A stretch of DNA of 64,000 bases from Chryseobacterium ginsenosidimutans (lineage in GTDB: Bacteria; Bacteroidota; Bacteroidia; Flavobacteriales; Weeksellaceae), in the NCBI RefSeq assembly GCF_024807225.1, contig NZ_JANUCO010000001.1:2170001-2234000 (forward strand), in the 5' to 3' direction. Both the position numbers and the translations under genes were made by a program. Below are positions 56,613 to 64,000 of this stretch, one piece after another. The stretch's first letter is position 1. Every line of letters starts with the position of its first letter. Below the pieces are notes generated by a model that saw nothing but the letters and a program-made list of their open reading frames with translations, ran no database searches and was not told the origin of the DNA.

Positions 56613-57599
56613 TTAAGAGAAGATTTCTAATTCTTTGTTGATGAAAAGAAGTTCTTCCTGAGTAAGAGTAATATCTATAGATTTTGCATTGCTGATCGCC
56701 TGTTCGCTGTTTCTAGCTCCTGCAAGAACGACTGAAATTCCGGGTTGTAAGGTGGTCCATCTTAAAACCAATTGAGCCGGTGTTGCATTTTTATCGTTGG
56801 CTAAAGGTTCAATTTTGCTAAGGAAATTTTTCACTTTTTCAGGATCGAATTGTCCGAAATAACCGTTTCTATGGTCATCCGATTTCAAATGTTCTCCTTT
56901 AAAATATTTTCCGCTTAATAATCCTCTTTCTAACGGGCTGTAAGCAATTAATCCGATGTTATTTTCAATCGCAGCCGGAACAATATCTTTTTCAATCAAA
57001 CGGTTCAACATGCTGTAGGGAAGCTGATTGGATGCTAATTTTATTGTTTTCTGAGCTTCAAGCATTTGATTTTTATCGTAATTACTCACTCCTGCAGCAC
57101 GAATTTTTCCCTGTTCGATCAGTCTTTGCAAAGCTTCCATTGTTTCGTCAATCGGAGTGGTAGAATCTGGCCAGTGCAATTGTAAAAGATCGATATAATC
57201 TGTTTTCAGACGTTTTAAACTTTCTTCGGTTTCCTTGATAACATTGGCTTTTGATGCATATTTATACAAAGGATAAACATTTCCGTTGTCTTCCTGATCC
57301 CACATATAATCTCCTTTTCCTTCGTTGCTTCCGTCCCAAACCATTCCGAATTTTGTAAGGATCTGAATTTTTGAGCGATCCATATCTTTAATGGTTCTTC
57401 CGATTAATTCTTCACTGAATCCTAAGCCGTAAAAAGGCGCGGTATCAATGGTGGTCACGCCATGATCGATGGATGCTCTGATGGCGTTTTGAGCTTCATT
57501 TTCTTCTGTTCCGCCCCACATTGTTCCACCGATTGCAAAACTTCCGTAAGTAATTGCTGATAACTCGAGATGGGTATCTCCTAATTTTCTGTATTCCAT
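56613..57599 (-). CDS. Aldo/keto reductase (YghZ/Tas-like)
   Basis: This 328-aa barrel protein has the motif GDTHLELSAITYGSFAIGG and the tetrad Asp/Tyr in TIDTAPFYGLGFSEE, Lys in ILTKFGM and His in LLQLHWPDSTTP. The NADPH site is SVVLAGARNSEQAISNA. It has no signal peptide. It is the likely first gene of a unit with the hydrolase behind it; a TAACTTTG element lies 56 bases upstream. Family certain, substrate not. Confidence 0.92.
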   Translation of the reverse strand: MEYRKLGDTHLELSAITYGSFAIGGTMWGGTEENEAQNAIRASIDHGVTTIDTAPFYGLGFSEELIGRTIKDMDRSKIQILTKFGMVWDGSNEGKGDYMWDQEDNGNVYPLYKYASKANVIKETEESLKRLKTDYIDLLQLHWPDSTTPIDETMEALQRLIEQGKIRAAGVSNYDKNQMLEAQKTIKLASNQLPYSMLNRLIEKDIVPAAIENNIGLIAYSPLERGLLSGKYFKGEHLKSDDHRNGYFGQFDPEKVKNFLSKIEPLANDKNATPAQLVLRWTTLQPGISVVLAGARNSEQAISNAKSIDITLTQEELLFINKELEIFS

Positions 57600-57654
57600 T
57601 TTGTTTTAATTTTTATTGTTAATTTTTTTATATTTAATCTTCTGATTTATAGGA

Positions 57655-57662
57655 CAAAGTTA
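57655..57662 (-). promoter_or_regulatory. -7 element TAACTTTG before the aldo/keto reductase
   Basis: CAAAGTTA on the plus strand is TAACTTTG on the minus strand, matching TAnnTTTG. No clear -33. Confidence 0.35.
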
Positions 57663-57723
57663 AGTCTGTAAATGCCCTTGAATAAAGGATTGAAGTCACT
57701 ATAAACGTGTGATGAGAATCACA

Positions 57724-58296
57724 TTATTTGGTATTGTTTTCCGGAGCGGGAATATCAAATCCATTCAAAATCATGGCGATAAAAGTGTAGCTTCCGATTA
57801 AGAAGAAAAGTTCTCCTACAGCTTCTTTTCCTAATACATCAACAGCATATTGATAGGTTGAATTGGAAACAATTTTTCCGTGAGTTAATGTATAAGCAAT
57901 ATCATAGGTAATTGCTTCCTGTTCATTCAAACCTTCCGGACGAATTCCCGCGGAAAGTGAGGCAACAATACTTTTAGAAAGACCAAAAGCTTCCGCCATA
58001 ATTTCGTGAACATACAGCTCAAAACGAGCTCCGAATGTGCTTCCAACTGTTAAAATCGCAACTTCACGTACTTTTTTATCTAATGTTGCATATGTATCCA
58101 GTGTTCTGATAAAACTCAAAGCCGGAATTCCGAATTGCGGAAAGTGCAGCATTGCCGGAAAAGGTCCTAATAAAGCTCCCTGAGAATCAATCATAGAAGC
58201 TTGTCCCTGACTTTTTGTAATAAGATTTGAGATCTCGTCATGTACAAAACGCAGTTCGGTATCAAGACTTTCCTGAGGTAGTGGTTGTAGACGCAT
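57724..58296 (-). CDS. Carboxymuconolactone decarboxylase-family protein
   Basis: This 190-aa cytoplasmic protein has one CMD domain (about 60-165): KVREVAILTVGSTFGARFELYVHEIMAEAFGLS. It lacks the AhpD CxxC motif, so it is not a typical peroxidase partner. This form is related to 4-carboxymuconolactone decarboxylase-like proteins annotated near cupins. Its start lies 4 bases after the cupin stop, so the two are probably co-translated. Confidence 0.82.
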   Translation of the reverse strand: MRLQPLPQESLDTELRFVHDEISNLITKSQGQASMIDSQGALLGPFPAMLHFPQFGIPALSFIRTLDTYATLDKKVREVAILTVGSTFGARFELYVHEIMAEAFGLSKSIVASLSAGIRPEGLNEQEAITYDIAYTLTHGKIVSNSTYQYAVDVLGKEAVGELFFLIGSYTFIAMILNGFDIPAPENNTK

Positions 58297-58300
58297 GATA

Positions 58301-58879
58301 TTAGTTTTTAAGGTTAAAATTGTTGGTGAATTGTCCGTCGATTAACACAAACGCCATTCGGCAAATTTTCCCTGATCTGTTTGCCCAAGCGTGATTTGTA
58401 CCTGCCTGAACAACAATATCTCCCGCTTTAATCGTCGTTTCTTCCTTGTCCAGAATCATGGTGATTTCTCCTTCTAATACAATTCCGTAATCAAGAGTTT
58501 CTGTGCGGTGCATTAATGGGTGAGGAGCGCCTTGAGAAGAGGTTGAAGCTTTTTCGTCTCCCATAGATTTGAATTTTTCGGCAGCTTCTTTTCCTGTTAG
58601 ATTTCTTATTTCATCGCCTTCTGGTGGAAATTCTATGACTCTTATTCTCGTTCCGTTTTTTGGTGGAGGAAGTATTAATCCCGGTTCATCAAGTTCATCG
58701 GGTTGCGGATGAATTAAAACCGGAGTTTCTACCGTATGCCAGATTTCAAAAAATGTGGGTCCGCCTTTTCCTCCAACTAATTGCGTGTTTACAGGAGGTG
58801 CATCACAAATGATTACTGCTTTTCCATCTGAATCGTGACCTGTCACAATACGTCTGAATGTTTTATGTTGTGTTTCCAT
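58301..58879 (-). CDS. Cupin-domain protein
   Basis: The 192-aa protein has a long N-terminal part (about 1-110, including DAPPVNTQLVGGKGGPTFFEIWHT) and a C-terminal cupin barrel (about 120-190): MHRTETLDYGIVLEGEITMI and GDIVVQAGTNHAWANRSGKI. The barrel keeps one His pair. Such cupins are often annotated as dioxygenase-like. It lies 2 bases after the 2TM gene and 4 before the CMD gene, making a tight three-gene unit. Confidence 0.82.
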   Translation of the reverse strand: METQHKTFRRIVTGHDSDGKAVIICDAPPVNTQLVGGKGGPTFFEIWHTVETPVLIHPQPDELDEPGLILPPPKNGTRIRVIEFPPEGDEIRNLTGKEAAEKFKSMGDEKASTSSQGAPHPLMHRTETLDYGIVLEGEITMILDKEETTIKAGDIVVQAGTNHAWANRSGKICRMAFVLIDGQFTNNFNLKN

Positions 58880-58881
58880 TG

Positions 58882-59109
58882 TTATTTGTTTTTAAGGTTT
58901 TTGAAAAAATAAACTCCCAGAAAATGGAAAATAATTCCGAGCATCCAAGCTGGAGTAGACCAAAGCGGCCATATATAAGTTCTGTCTGTTAAATACCAAA
59001 CCAACCAGATAAGTGGGGTAGTAAGTAGAAAAACTAAAAGGTGAATTCTAAAACCTTTTTCCGGATTGATGTGAGCTGATGTTGAGCTCAAGTGTTTGTA
59101 ATGTGTCAT
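58882..59109 (-). CDS. 2TM-domain membrane protein
   Basis: The start MTHYKHLSSTSAHINPEKGF at 59109 is preferred over 59151, which adds only a leader-like stretch. The 75-aa protein has two membrane helices (HLLVFLLTTPLIWLVWYLTD and WMLGIIFHFLGVYFF) with a short polar turn, matching the 2TM domain family of small Bacteroidota proteins. Its role is unknown. It is first in the 2TM-cupin-CMD unit. Confidence 0.72.
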   Translation of the reverse strand: MTHYKHLSSTSAHINPEKGFRIHLLVFLLTTPLIWLVWYLTDRTYIWPLWSTPAWMLGIIFHFLGVYFFKNLKNK

Positions 59110-59269
59110 GATAGTGTAATTTTTTGTGAAACGTATTTTGTTTATTTTCAACAGGAATTTTTTATTGATTCGCTGTAGTTGTTTAATTTTCTATTGCAAA
59201 GTTGGCGAAGAAATGAAGGCGTTACCTGACACATTTGCGTCAAAAAACAATTGTGATGAATTTTTTTTG

Positions 59270-59304
59270 ATACAAATAAAAAATGCCTGTCGTTTGACAG
59301 GCAT
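59270..59304 (-). terminator. Terminator of the bestrophin gene
   Basis: ATGCCTGTC-GTTT-GACAGGCAT is a perfect hairpin; on the minus strand it is followed by TTTTTATTTG. Confidence 0.75.
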
Positions 59305-59332
59305 GAAGTATAATAGGTTGATTTTAAAATTA

Positions 59333-60355
59333 TTAAAGAAGAATGTTGTCTTTAGGCTGAATCGGTTCGGGAATATCTTTTTCGCCCATCATTTGGAGCA
59401 GATCGATCTCAATAGTCCGGCAAATGGAAAGCATCGGAATGTCATTTTGAAGACCTTCAAACGGATTTTCAGAATAATCGCCGATAAGCTCCATCACAAC
59501 ATAAATAAATCCTACGATGACACCCACGGGAACGCTCATCCAAACCATATCATCGCCCAGTTTTGCAAATTCTCCTATAATGCCAAAAGGCAGAAGAAAT
59601 ACGAAAATGCAGACAAAAACAAAGCTGAAACTGGCAAATTTGCGCGGAAAAGGAAAGTTTTTAATGCGTTCGGCGCGTCCCTGATCGTCGTAAAAATTGT
59701 TGATGACAGATTGTAATTCAATTTGTTGCATACAATTGATTGCGGATTCATCAACAAGAGTCTGAAGAAGTTTTGTCTGTCTGTCCAGAAGCTGCGTTGA
59801 AATATTATTATAGATTTTCAAATCTTCCATTTCTTCATGTGTGATGTACCGTGAACAATGGATTTCTTTCAATTCTTTTTCAAAATTGTTAAATAATTTA
59901 TCCCGCCTTTTTTGATTATAAAAACCAAACATTCCGTACAGGCTTACATGTTCCCACTTCATGGGTTTTAATAATTGTTCACGAAATTGATACAGATAAA
60001 CAATATGATTGTAAATAATTTTTTTCCTTATTTTATCAGTGTTTTCAGTAGCTTTTGCATTTTCGGCTTTCATGTTTTTCACCATAGTTCCAAGCTTTCT
60101 GCTGTTATTGACCATAGCGCCCCAGATTTTTCGGGCTTCCCAAAGTCTGTCGTATGACTGATTGTTTTTAAAACCTACATAAAAAGCAACAGCAGTACCC
60201 ACCAACGAAATCGGAAGCCAAGGAATGGTAATGAATTTCCAATGGGTAAAATAATATAATGCTGTCACAGAAAGCATCCACGGGAAAAGCCACAATAAAT
60301 GCTGACCTGCAAATTTGAAAATATCTTTTAAGGAAAGGTGTTTTTTAACAAGCAT
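59333..60355 (-). CDS. Bestrophin-family chloride channel-like protein
   Basis: This 340-aa membrane protein belongs to the bestrophin/UPF0187 family. Two N-terminal membrane helices (LLWLFPWMLSVTALYYF and LPISLVGTAVAFYVGFKNNQ) lead into SYDRLWEARKIWGAMVNNSRKLG, a cytosolic helical part. Two further helices (FSFVFVCIFVFLLPFGIIG and MSVPVGVIVGFIYVVMELIG) precede the signature DYSENPFEGLQNDIPM. Family members form pentameric anion channels. It has its own terminator. Confidence 0.9.
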   Translation of the reverse strand: MLVKKHLSLKDIFKFAGQHLLWLFPWMLSVTALYYFTHWKFITIPWLPISLVGTAVAFYVGFKNNQSYDRLWEARKIWGAMVNNSRKLGTMVKNMKAENAKATENTDKIRKKIIYNHIVYLYQFREQLLKPMKWEHVSLYGMFGFYNQKRRDKLFNNFEKELKEIHCSRYITHEEMEDLKIYNNISTQLLDRQTKLLQTLVDESAINCMQQIELQSVINNFYDDQGRAERIKNFPFPRKFASFSFVFVCIFVFLLPFGIIGEFAKLGDDMVWMSVPVGVIVGFIYVVMELIGDYSENPFEGLQNDIPMLSICRTIEIDLLQMMGEKDIPEPIQPKDNILL

Positions 60356-60440
60356 ATTCTTTTATTTTTGAACTAAATAGAATGAGATAGGAAGGGTGAA
60401 CTAAGCGAAATCACAAAAAATTAGAGATATTACCCTCAAT

Positions 60441-61010
60441 TTATTTTTCTCGAGGATGTAATCTGCTTAATGTTTCCCGGCTTACCCCGATGAATTCTGC
60501 AATACATTTTTTGGGAACATGCTGCAGAAGATCCGGATACAGCTTGGCAAATTGCTCATACCGTTGCTGTGGCGTGTTTGATAATAATAATTTTATTCTT
60601 TGCTGAAGTGCAACAAAGCCATGAGTAAGTTTCACCCGGAAAAAATGTTCCATTTTATGCATGTCTGCCGCGATTTTTTCTCGTCCCAAAAGACTGAGAC
60701 ACAGAACTTCACCTTCTGCAATGCATTCAAGATACATCGTGGCGGGAATCTGGTTGAAATAAGATTTGTAATCAGACATCCACCAGTTTTTAAGGGCAAA
60801 CATACAGATATACTCTTTTCCTTCTTCGTCTAAATAAAAAACCTTGTAAATCCCTGACAGAACGAGATATTCGCTCCTCACATCATCCCCTTCACTAATC
60901 AGGAACTGATTTTTTCGCACCTTTTTCAATGTGAAAAATGACTGTATATAATCAAATTCACCATCATTGAGGGGAGTGATTTCTTCAATATGATTCCTGA
61001 GTACATCCAT
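60441..61010 (-). CDS. Crp/Fnr-family regulator
   Basis: The 189-aa protein has an N-terminal cyclic-nucleotide-binding-type domain (FTLKKVRKNQFLISEGDDVRSEYLVLSGIYKVFY) and a C-terminal recognition helix PKKCIAEFIGVSRETLSRL. It is similar in type to the partial regulator at the left edge. It lies divergent from the hydrolase at 61333 and adjacent to the bestrophin gene, so it may control either. The ligand is unknown. Confidence 0.87.
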   Translation of the reverse strand: MDVLRNHIEEITPLNDGEFDYIQSFFTLKKVRKNQFLISEGDDVRSEYLVLSGIYKVFYLDEEGKEYICMFALKNWWMSDYKSYFNQIPATMYLECIAEGEVLCLSLLGREKIAADMHKMEHFFRVKLTHGFVALQQRIKLLLSNTPQQRYEQFAKLYPDLLQHVPKKCIAEFIGVSRETLSRLHPREK

Positions 61011-61296
61011 AATCGTTGAATAAGGTATTAGCTTAACATAAAATTAGGAAAAAATGTTTATTATTTTTATATAAAATTTGCGATAATGTTAAATTTAATA
61101 TTAGATAAATAACATAAATGTGATTAATATAAATTATTTATGAATAATATAACAATTTGGTGTGAATTATATTTTTTATTTAATGTGAATTTGACTTTTT
61201 ATTTAAACAACTCATTTCACTATCCCAAATGTCCGATTAACTACTGAAAATGCCCGTTTGAACGACTTTTCAAATGTCTCGTTTATTTTTCCGCTT

Positions 61297-61304
61297 TATG
61301 TTTG
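61297..61304 (+). promoter_or_regulatory. -7 element TATGTTTG before the hydrolase
   Basis: TATGTTTG matches TAnnTTTG, 28 bases before the ATG at 61333, in the divergent region with the Crp gene. The -33 box is weak. Confidence 0.4.
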
Positions 61305-61332
61305 CACCATAATCATACAAAAATAAACTACA

Positions 61333-62281
61333 ATGAAATCAATTAGAAAAATCTCAATGACAAGTGTTTTATGTTTAACACTTTTTACAACAACAGCAAT
61401 GTCTTGCAGGGAAGAAAGTGAAATTACCACGATTCAGGAAACGCAGACAGAGAATCATCAGACTGCCAAAACCAGATTTATTAGTGTAAAAGGAACTTCG
61501 TTTGCCTATCGTATTTTTGGAAAAGAAGGCGGAATTCCTTTGGTGCTTTTGCCGGGATTGGGCGGTTCTATGGACGATTGGGATCCTGCAATTACTAATG
61601 GTCTGGCTCAGAAATATAAGGTGATTATATTTGATAATAAAGGAGTTGCGGCTTCACAGGGAACTACGCCGGACAATATTCAGGCTATGGCAAATGATGC
61701 AATAGATTTTATAGAAGCTCTGCATTTGAATAAAGTCAATATAATGGGTTTTTCAATGGGTGGATTTATCACTCAGAGAGTGGTTTTAACGAAACCGTCC
61801 ATAATCAATAAGGTAATTTTAACGGGAACCGGACCAAAAGGAGCCATCGGATTATCTAATTTACCGAATATCATTGCGGGAACGGCAGGATTGGGACCTG
61901 AAGAATCTTTTCTCAAGTTCGGATTTACCCAATCCACGGAAAGTATTGCAGCCGGAAAAGCTTCGTATTCAAGAACTCAGCTTCGTACGACGGACAGAGA
62001 TCTTGCGTTAAGTGATGCGACATCTGCTTCACAATTTGCAGCGGTTTTGAGCTGGGCACAACCCAATGCAAACGCTTTGGAAGAAATAAAAGAGATTAAA
62101 AATCAGGTTCTTATCGTTCATGGTGAAAATGATCTTCCTGTTTCGGTTCAGAATGCTCAGAATATGGCTCAGAATTTAGATCATGCGGAAACTGGTAATT
62201 TTCCCGGATTCGGGTCATGCCTCTTTTTTCCAGAATCATGATGCATTTGTGATAAAAGCGATACAGTTTTTAAATAAATAA
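61333..62281 (+). pseudogene. Alpha/beta hydrolase lipoprotein, 3' frameshift removing the catalytic His
   Basis: The protein opens with a lipoprotein leader (TAMSC lipobox) and has LVLLPGLGGSMDDW, nucleophile Ser about 141 in IMGFSMGGFI and Asp in VLIVHGENDLPVS. At GGG 62212-62214 the frame runs into SCLFFPES and stops at 62241. With one G fewer it reads GHASFFQNHDAFVIKAIQFL and ends at 62281, which supplies the expected catalytic His of GHASFFQ. So the lesion falls at the active-site His. Either an inactivating mutation or a one-base assembly error. Total restored about 315 aa. Confidence 0.85.
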
Positions 62282-62315
62282 TTCAGACTTTATATTTTAT
62301 CTGATTTCTTATATA

Positions 62316-62352
62316 AAAAAGCCTTTAAATCTTATGTTTAAAGGCTTTTTGC
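62316..62352 (+). terminator. Terminator after the hydrolase
   Basis: Perfect 14-base arms AAAAAGCCTTTAAA and TTTAAAGGCTTTTT with a TCTTATG loop; works in both directions. Confidence 0.85.
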
Positions 62353-62399
62353 TTGTAAACGAGTGATATAACAGAAATATCTTATCGTTAAAATTAATT

Positions 62400-62438
62400 A
62401 CCGAACGTTTGGTAAAATAAAAATATGTTTTACATTTG
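62400..62438 (+). promoter_or_regulatory. TetR promoter with overlapping operator palindrome
   Basis: TTTG (62408-62411), a 19-base spacer and TACATTTG (62431-62438) form a near-consensus Bacteroidota promoter. TTACCGAACGTTTGGTAA (near-palindrome, about 62398-62415) overlaps the -33 box. The ATG is only 4 bases after the -7 element, so the transcript may be leaderless. Confidence 0.65.
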
Positions 62439-62442
62439 TAGC

Positions 62443-63006
62443 ATGAGACCACAAAAAGTAGAAGATACAGAATTGCTCAGTTCATTAATGGAAGTCATCC
62501 GATTCAAAGGATATGAAGGTTCCAGCCTTAATGAATTGGCGAGTGCAAGTGGATTGCAAAAGGCAAGTCTGTATCATAGATTTCCCAAAGGCAAGCAACA
62601 AATTGCATTGGCGGTGCTGTCTTTTGTGAAAGAATGGGTTCATAAAAACATTTATTTAGTTTTAACTGATAAGGAAATAACTTCTTCAGAAAGAGTAAAT
62701 ACAGTTCTCGAAAATATTATCGCTTTGTACAATAACGGTGAAAAGAGTTGTATTTTGAGTGCACTTTCGGTACAATCCAGCGTTGAGCTTTTCAATGCTG
62801 AAATTAAAATCATTATGGAAGAATGGATCAGCGGATTCTATGCATTGGGAATCGATTGCGGTCTCGAAAAAGACAATGCAAAAAGTCTGGCAACAACAGT
62901 TTTGATAAGTATTGAAGGTAGTTTAATTGTATCGAAAGGGTTGGGAACGAATCAACCTTTTTTGGATGCTTTAACTTATATCAGAAAACAATATTTAAAA
63001 CAATAA
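62443..63006 (+). CDS. TetR-family transcriptional regulator
   Basis: The start is at MRPQKVEDTELLSSLMEVIR (62443); an earlier TTG at 62425 lies inside the promoter. The N-terminal helix-turn-helix is GYEGSSLNELASASGLQKASLYHRFPKGKQQ, typical TetR. The C-terminal domain (about 75-187) is a helical ligand-binding part related to the TetR C-terminal 11/LmrA type. The palindrome in its own promoter points to autorepression. The frameshifted hydrolase upstream is separated by a terminator. 187 aa. Confidence 0.88.
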   Translation: MRPQKVEDTELLSSLMEVIRFKGYEGSSLNELASASGLQKASLYHRFPKGKQQIALAVLSFVKEWVHKNIYLVLTDKEITSSERVNTVLENIIALYNNGEKSCILSALSVQSSVELFNAEIKIIMEEWISGFYALGIDCGLEKDNAKSLATTVLISIEGSLIVSKGLGTNQPFLDALTYIRKQYLKQ

Positions 63007-63070
63007 AGAATTATTTTTGAATATTCATTTTTCAACCTAAACTATGAGCTAGTAATTTGTGACTATTATA

Positions 63071-63245
63071 AATCAAACCTTCAAGGTTTTTAAAACCTTG
63101 AAGGTTTACAAACAGAACGTTGAATTGATTATGATGGGTTGAAAAAACGACAAAAATCCTAGCCCTGATTGCAATGAAAATCCTTTTTTGTAAAAAAAGA
63201 TTGTAATGGAAAGCAGGAAAAAGCTTCAAATAAAAAGTCTAAACA
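63071..63245 (-). repeat. Dispersed intergenic repeat, copy 2 (inverse orientation)
   Basis: It begins with a 33-base palindrome (63075-63107) matching that of copy 1. Then, read on the minus strand, it carries GGCTAGGATTTTTGTCG, CTTTTTCCTGCTTTCC and AGACTTTTTATTTGAAG, the same blocks as 18770-18900 in the same order. The central filler is longer and different. Confidence 0.7.
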
Positions 63246-63307
63246 GATTTATTTAAAAAAACCAACGACTGGTATAAATGATGCCAAACCTTTCAAATTT
63301 ATATAGT

Positions 63308-64000
63308 ATGAACGAAACATATCACGAAGGAGAAAAAAAGATTCAGCAGATTACCGGAGAAGCAGATATTGCTAATTCTCTTAGTCGGTTGATCACCAAT
63401 ATGGTAACTGCGGGTGCTATTAATTTCCTTGAAAAACAGCCTATGACTATTGTAAGCAGTGCGGCATCACAAAATAAAATCTGGGTTTCTGTTTTGATCG
63501 GTGATTTTGGTTTTGTGAAAGTTCATGAATTGGATTCTATCTCTTTTGATAAAACGTTGATCAGAAGCACTCCAAAAGATATTTTTTACGAAAATATTGA
63601 AAAAGATCACCAGATCGGAGCTTTATTTATTGAGCTTGCCAAAAGGAAACGCTATCGTGTAAACGGAACAGTGAAGCTTGAAGACAATCTGATGATGTTA
63701 CATATTAATGAAGCTTATCCCAATTGTCCTAAGTATATCCAACGTCGCGTTATCGCTCTTCCGGAGCATTTTACGACTCAGGATGCTGTGATAAGTAAGG
63801 GAACAGATTTTCCTGCAACATTTCAGGAAATGATTCGTAAAGCAGATACCGTTTTTGTCGGAAGTAAAGCCGAAGACGGAAGAATGGACGCTTCTCATCG
63901 TGGCGGAAATCCGGGGTTTATAGAAATTCTTGACGATAAAACTATAAAAGTTCCGGAATATCCGGGAAACAGTATGTTCAATACCATGGGAAATTTTGTT
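63308..64000 (+). CDS. Pyridoxamine 5'-phosphate oxidase-family flavoprotein, cut by right edge
   Basis: The frame opens MNETYHEGEKKIQQITGEAD and runs to the window end (231 codons, no stop). It shows the PPOX split-barrel elements MTIVSSAASQNKIWVSVLIG near residues 47-66, EKDHQIGALFIELAKRKRYRVNG and a later VFVGSKAEDGRMDASHRGGNPGF, which matches the FMN-binding 'HRGG' region of this branch. Such proteins bind FMN and may be fused to a ferredoxin reductase-like part further downstream, which cannot be seen. Confidence 0.82.
   Translation, partial: MNETYHEGEKKIQQITGEADIANSLSRLITNMVTAGAINFLEKQPMTIVSSAASQNKIWVSVLIGDFGFVKVHELDSISFDKTLIRSTPKDIFYENIEKDHQIGALFIELAKRKRYRVNGTVKLEDNLMMLHINEAYPNCPKYIQRRVIALPEHFTTQDAVISKGTDFPATFQEMIRKADTVFVGSKAEDGRMDASHRGGNPGFIEILDDKTIKVPEYPGNSMFNTMGNFV

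Noticed and set aside
1..64000. CRISPR arrays, tRNA and rRNA genes, intact insertion sequences
   Set aside because: No regularly spaced direct repeats, cloverleaf-like segments, rRNA-like stretches or transposase reading frames were seen on either strand.

Overview
The window looks like a chromosomal segment of a Bacteroidota bacterium, most likely a Flavobacteriia member near Chryseobacterium. The reasons are low GC with AT-rich spacers, promoters of the TAnnTTTG type, a C-terminal type IX secretion (T9SS) sorting domain, a SusC/TonB-receptor stub, GH95 and PL1 polysaccharide enzymes, and family relationships throughout. This assignment comes from reading the sequence; no database search was run.

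Layout. 1-7.3 kb: a Crp-type regulator cut by the left edge, a GH95 fucosidase gene with a frameshift, a 1.3-kb decayed stretch (exonuclease III remnant, MITE-like element, lipoprotein stub), an RpiR/SIS regulator, an operator-like palindrome, a collapsed FAD-oxidase pseudogene and a porin-like barrel. 7.4-14.7 kb: an AraC regulator divergent from a seven-gene redox/hydrolase operon (two aldo/keto reductases, two alpha/beta hydrolases, flavodoxin, carboxymuconolactone decarboxylase-like protein, cupin). 14.7-21 kb: a TonB-receptor stub, a tyrosine phosphatase, an HD hydrolase, a DUF1826 protein, a GAF-histidine kinase, a dispersed repeat and a YtcJ-like amidohydrolase. 21.7-24.8 kb: a T9SS-exported pectate lyase.

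25.1-48.0 kb is the main find: a complete-looking extracellular contractile injection system (eCIS; Afp/PVC/AlgoCIS-like) in one co-directional operon. Order: tail terminator, sheath, two tubes, DUF5908-like small protein, LysM-type baseplate adaptor, VgrG-like spike, PAAR tip, gp25, two large baseplate proteins, two uncharacterised proteins (992 and 198 aa), tape measure, a DUF4157 cargo protein with an HNH-like nuclease motif, and an AAA+ ATPase. The second large baseplate gene and the ATPase gene are each split by an apparent single-base insertion.

48-61 kb: a CsbD-like stress protein, an AraC regulator, small and membrane proteins, then a long minus-strand block of thioredoxin, NAD(P)-binding, DJ-1, DJ-1/ABM fusion, hydrolase, aldo/keto reductase, CMD, cupin and bestrophin genes. 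This block repeats the enzyme classes of the 8-15 kb operon. 61-64 kb: a Crp regulator, a frameshifted hydrolase, a TetR regulator with an apparent self-overlapping operator, a second repeat copy and the start of a PPOX-family flavoprotein.

Six genes in the window carry frameshifts, and in every case I could resolve the lesion behaves as one extra base. That uniform direction makes residual insertion errors in the assembly a serious alternative to real pseudogenisation or programmed frameshifting. I saw no tRNA, rRNA, CRISPR array or intact insertion sequence.
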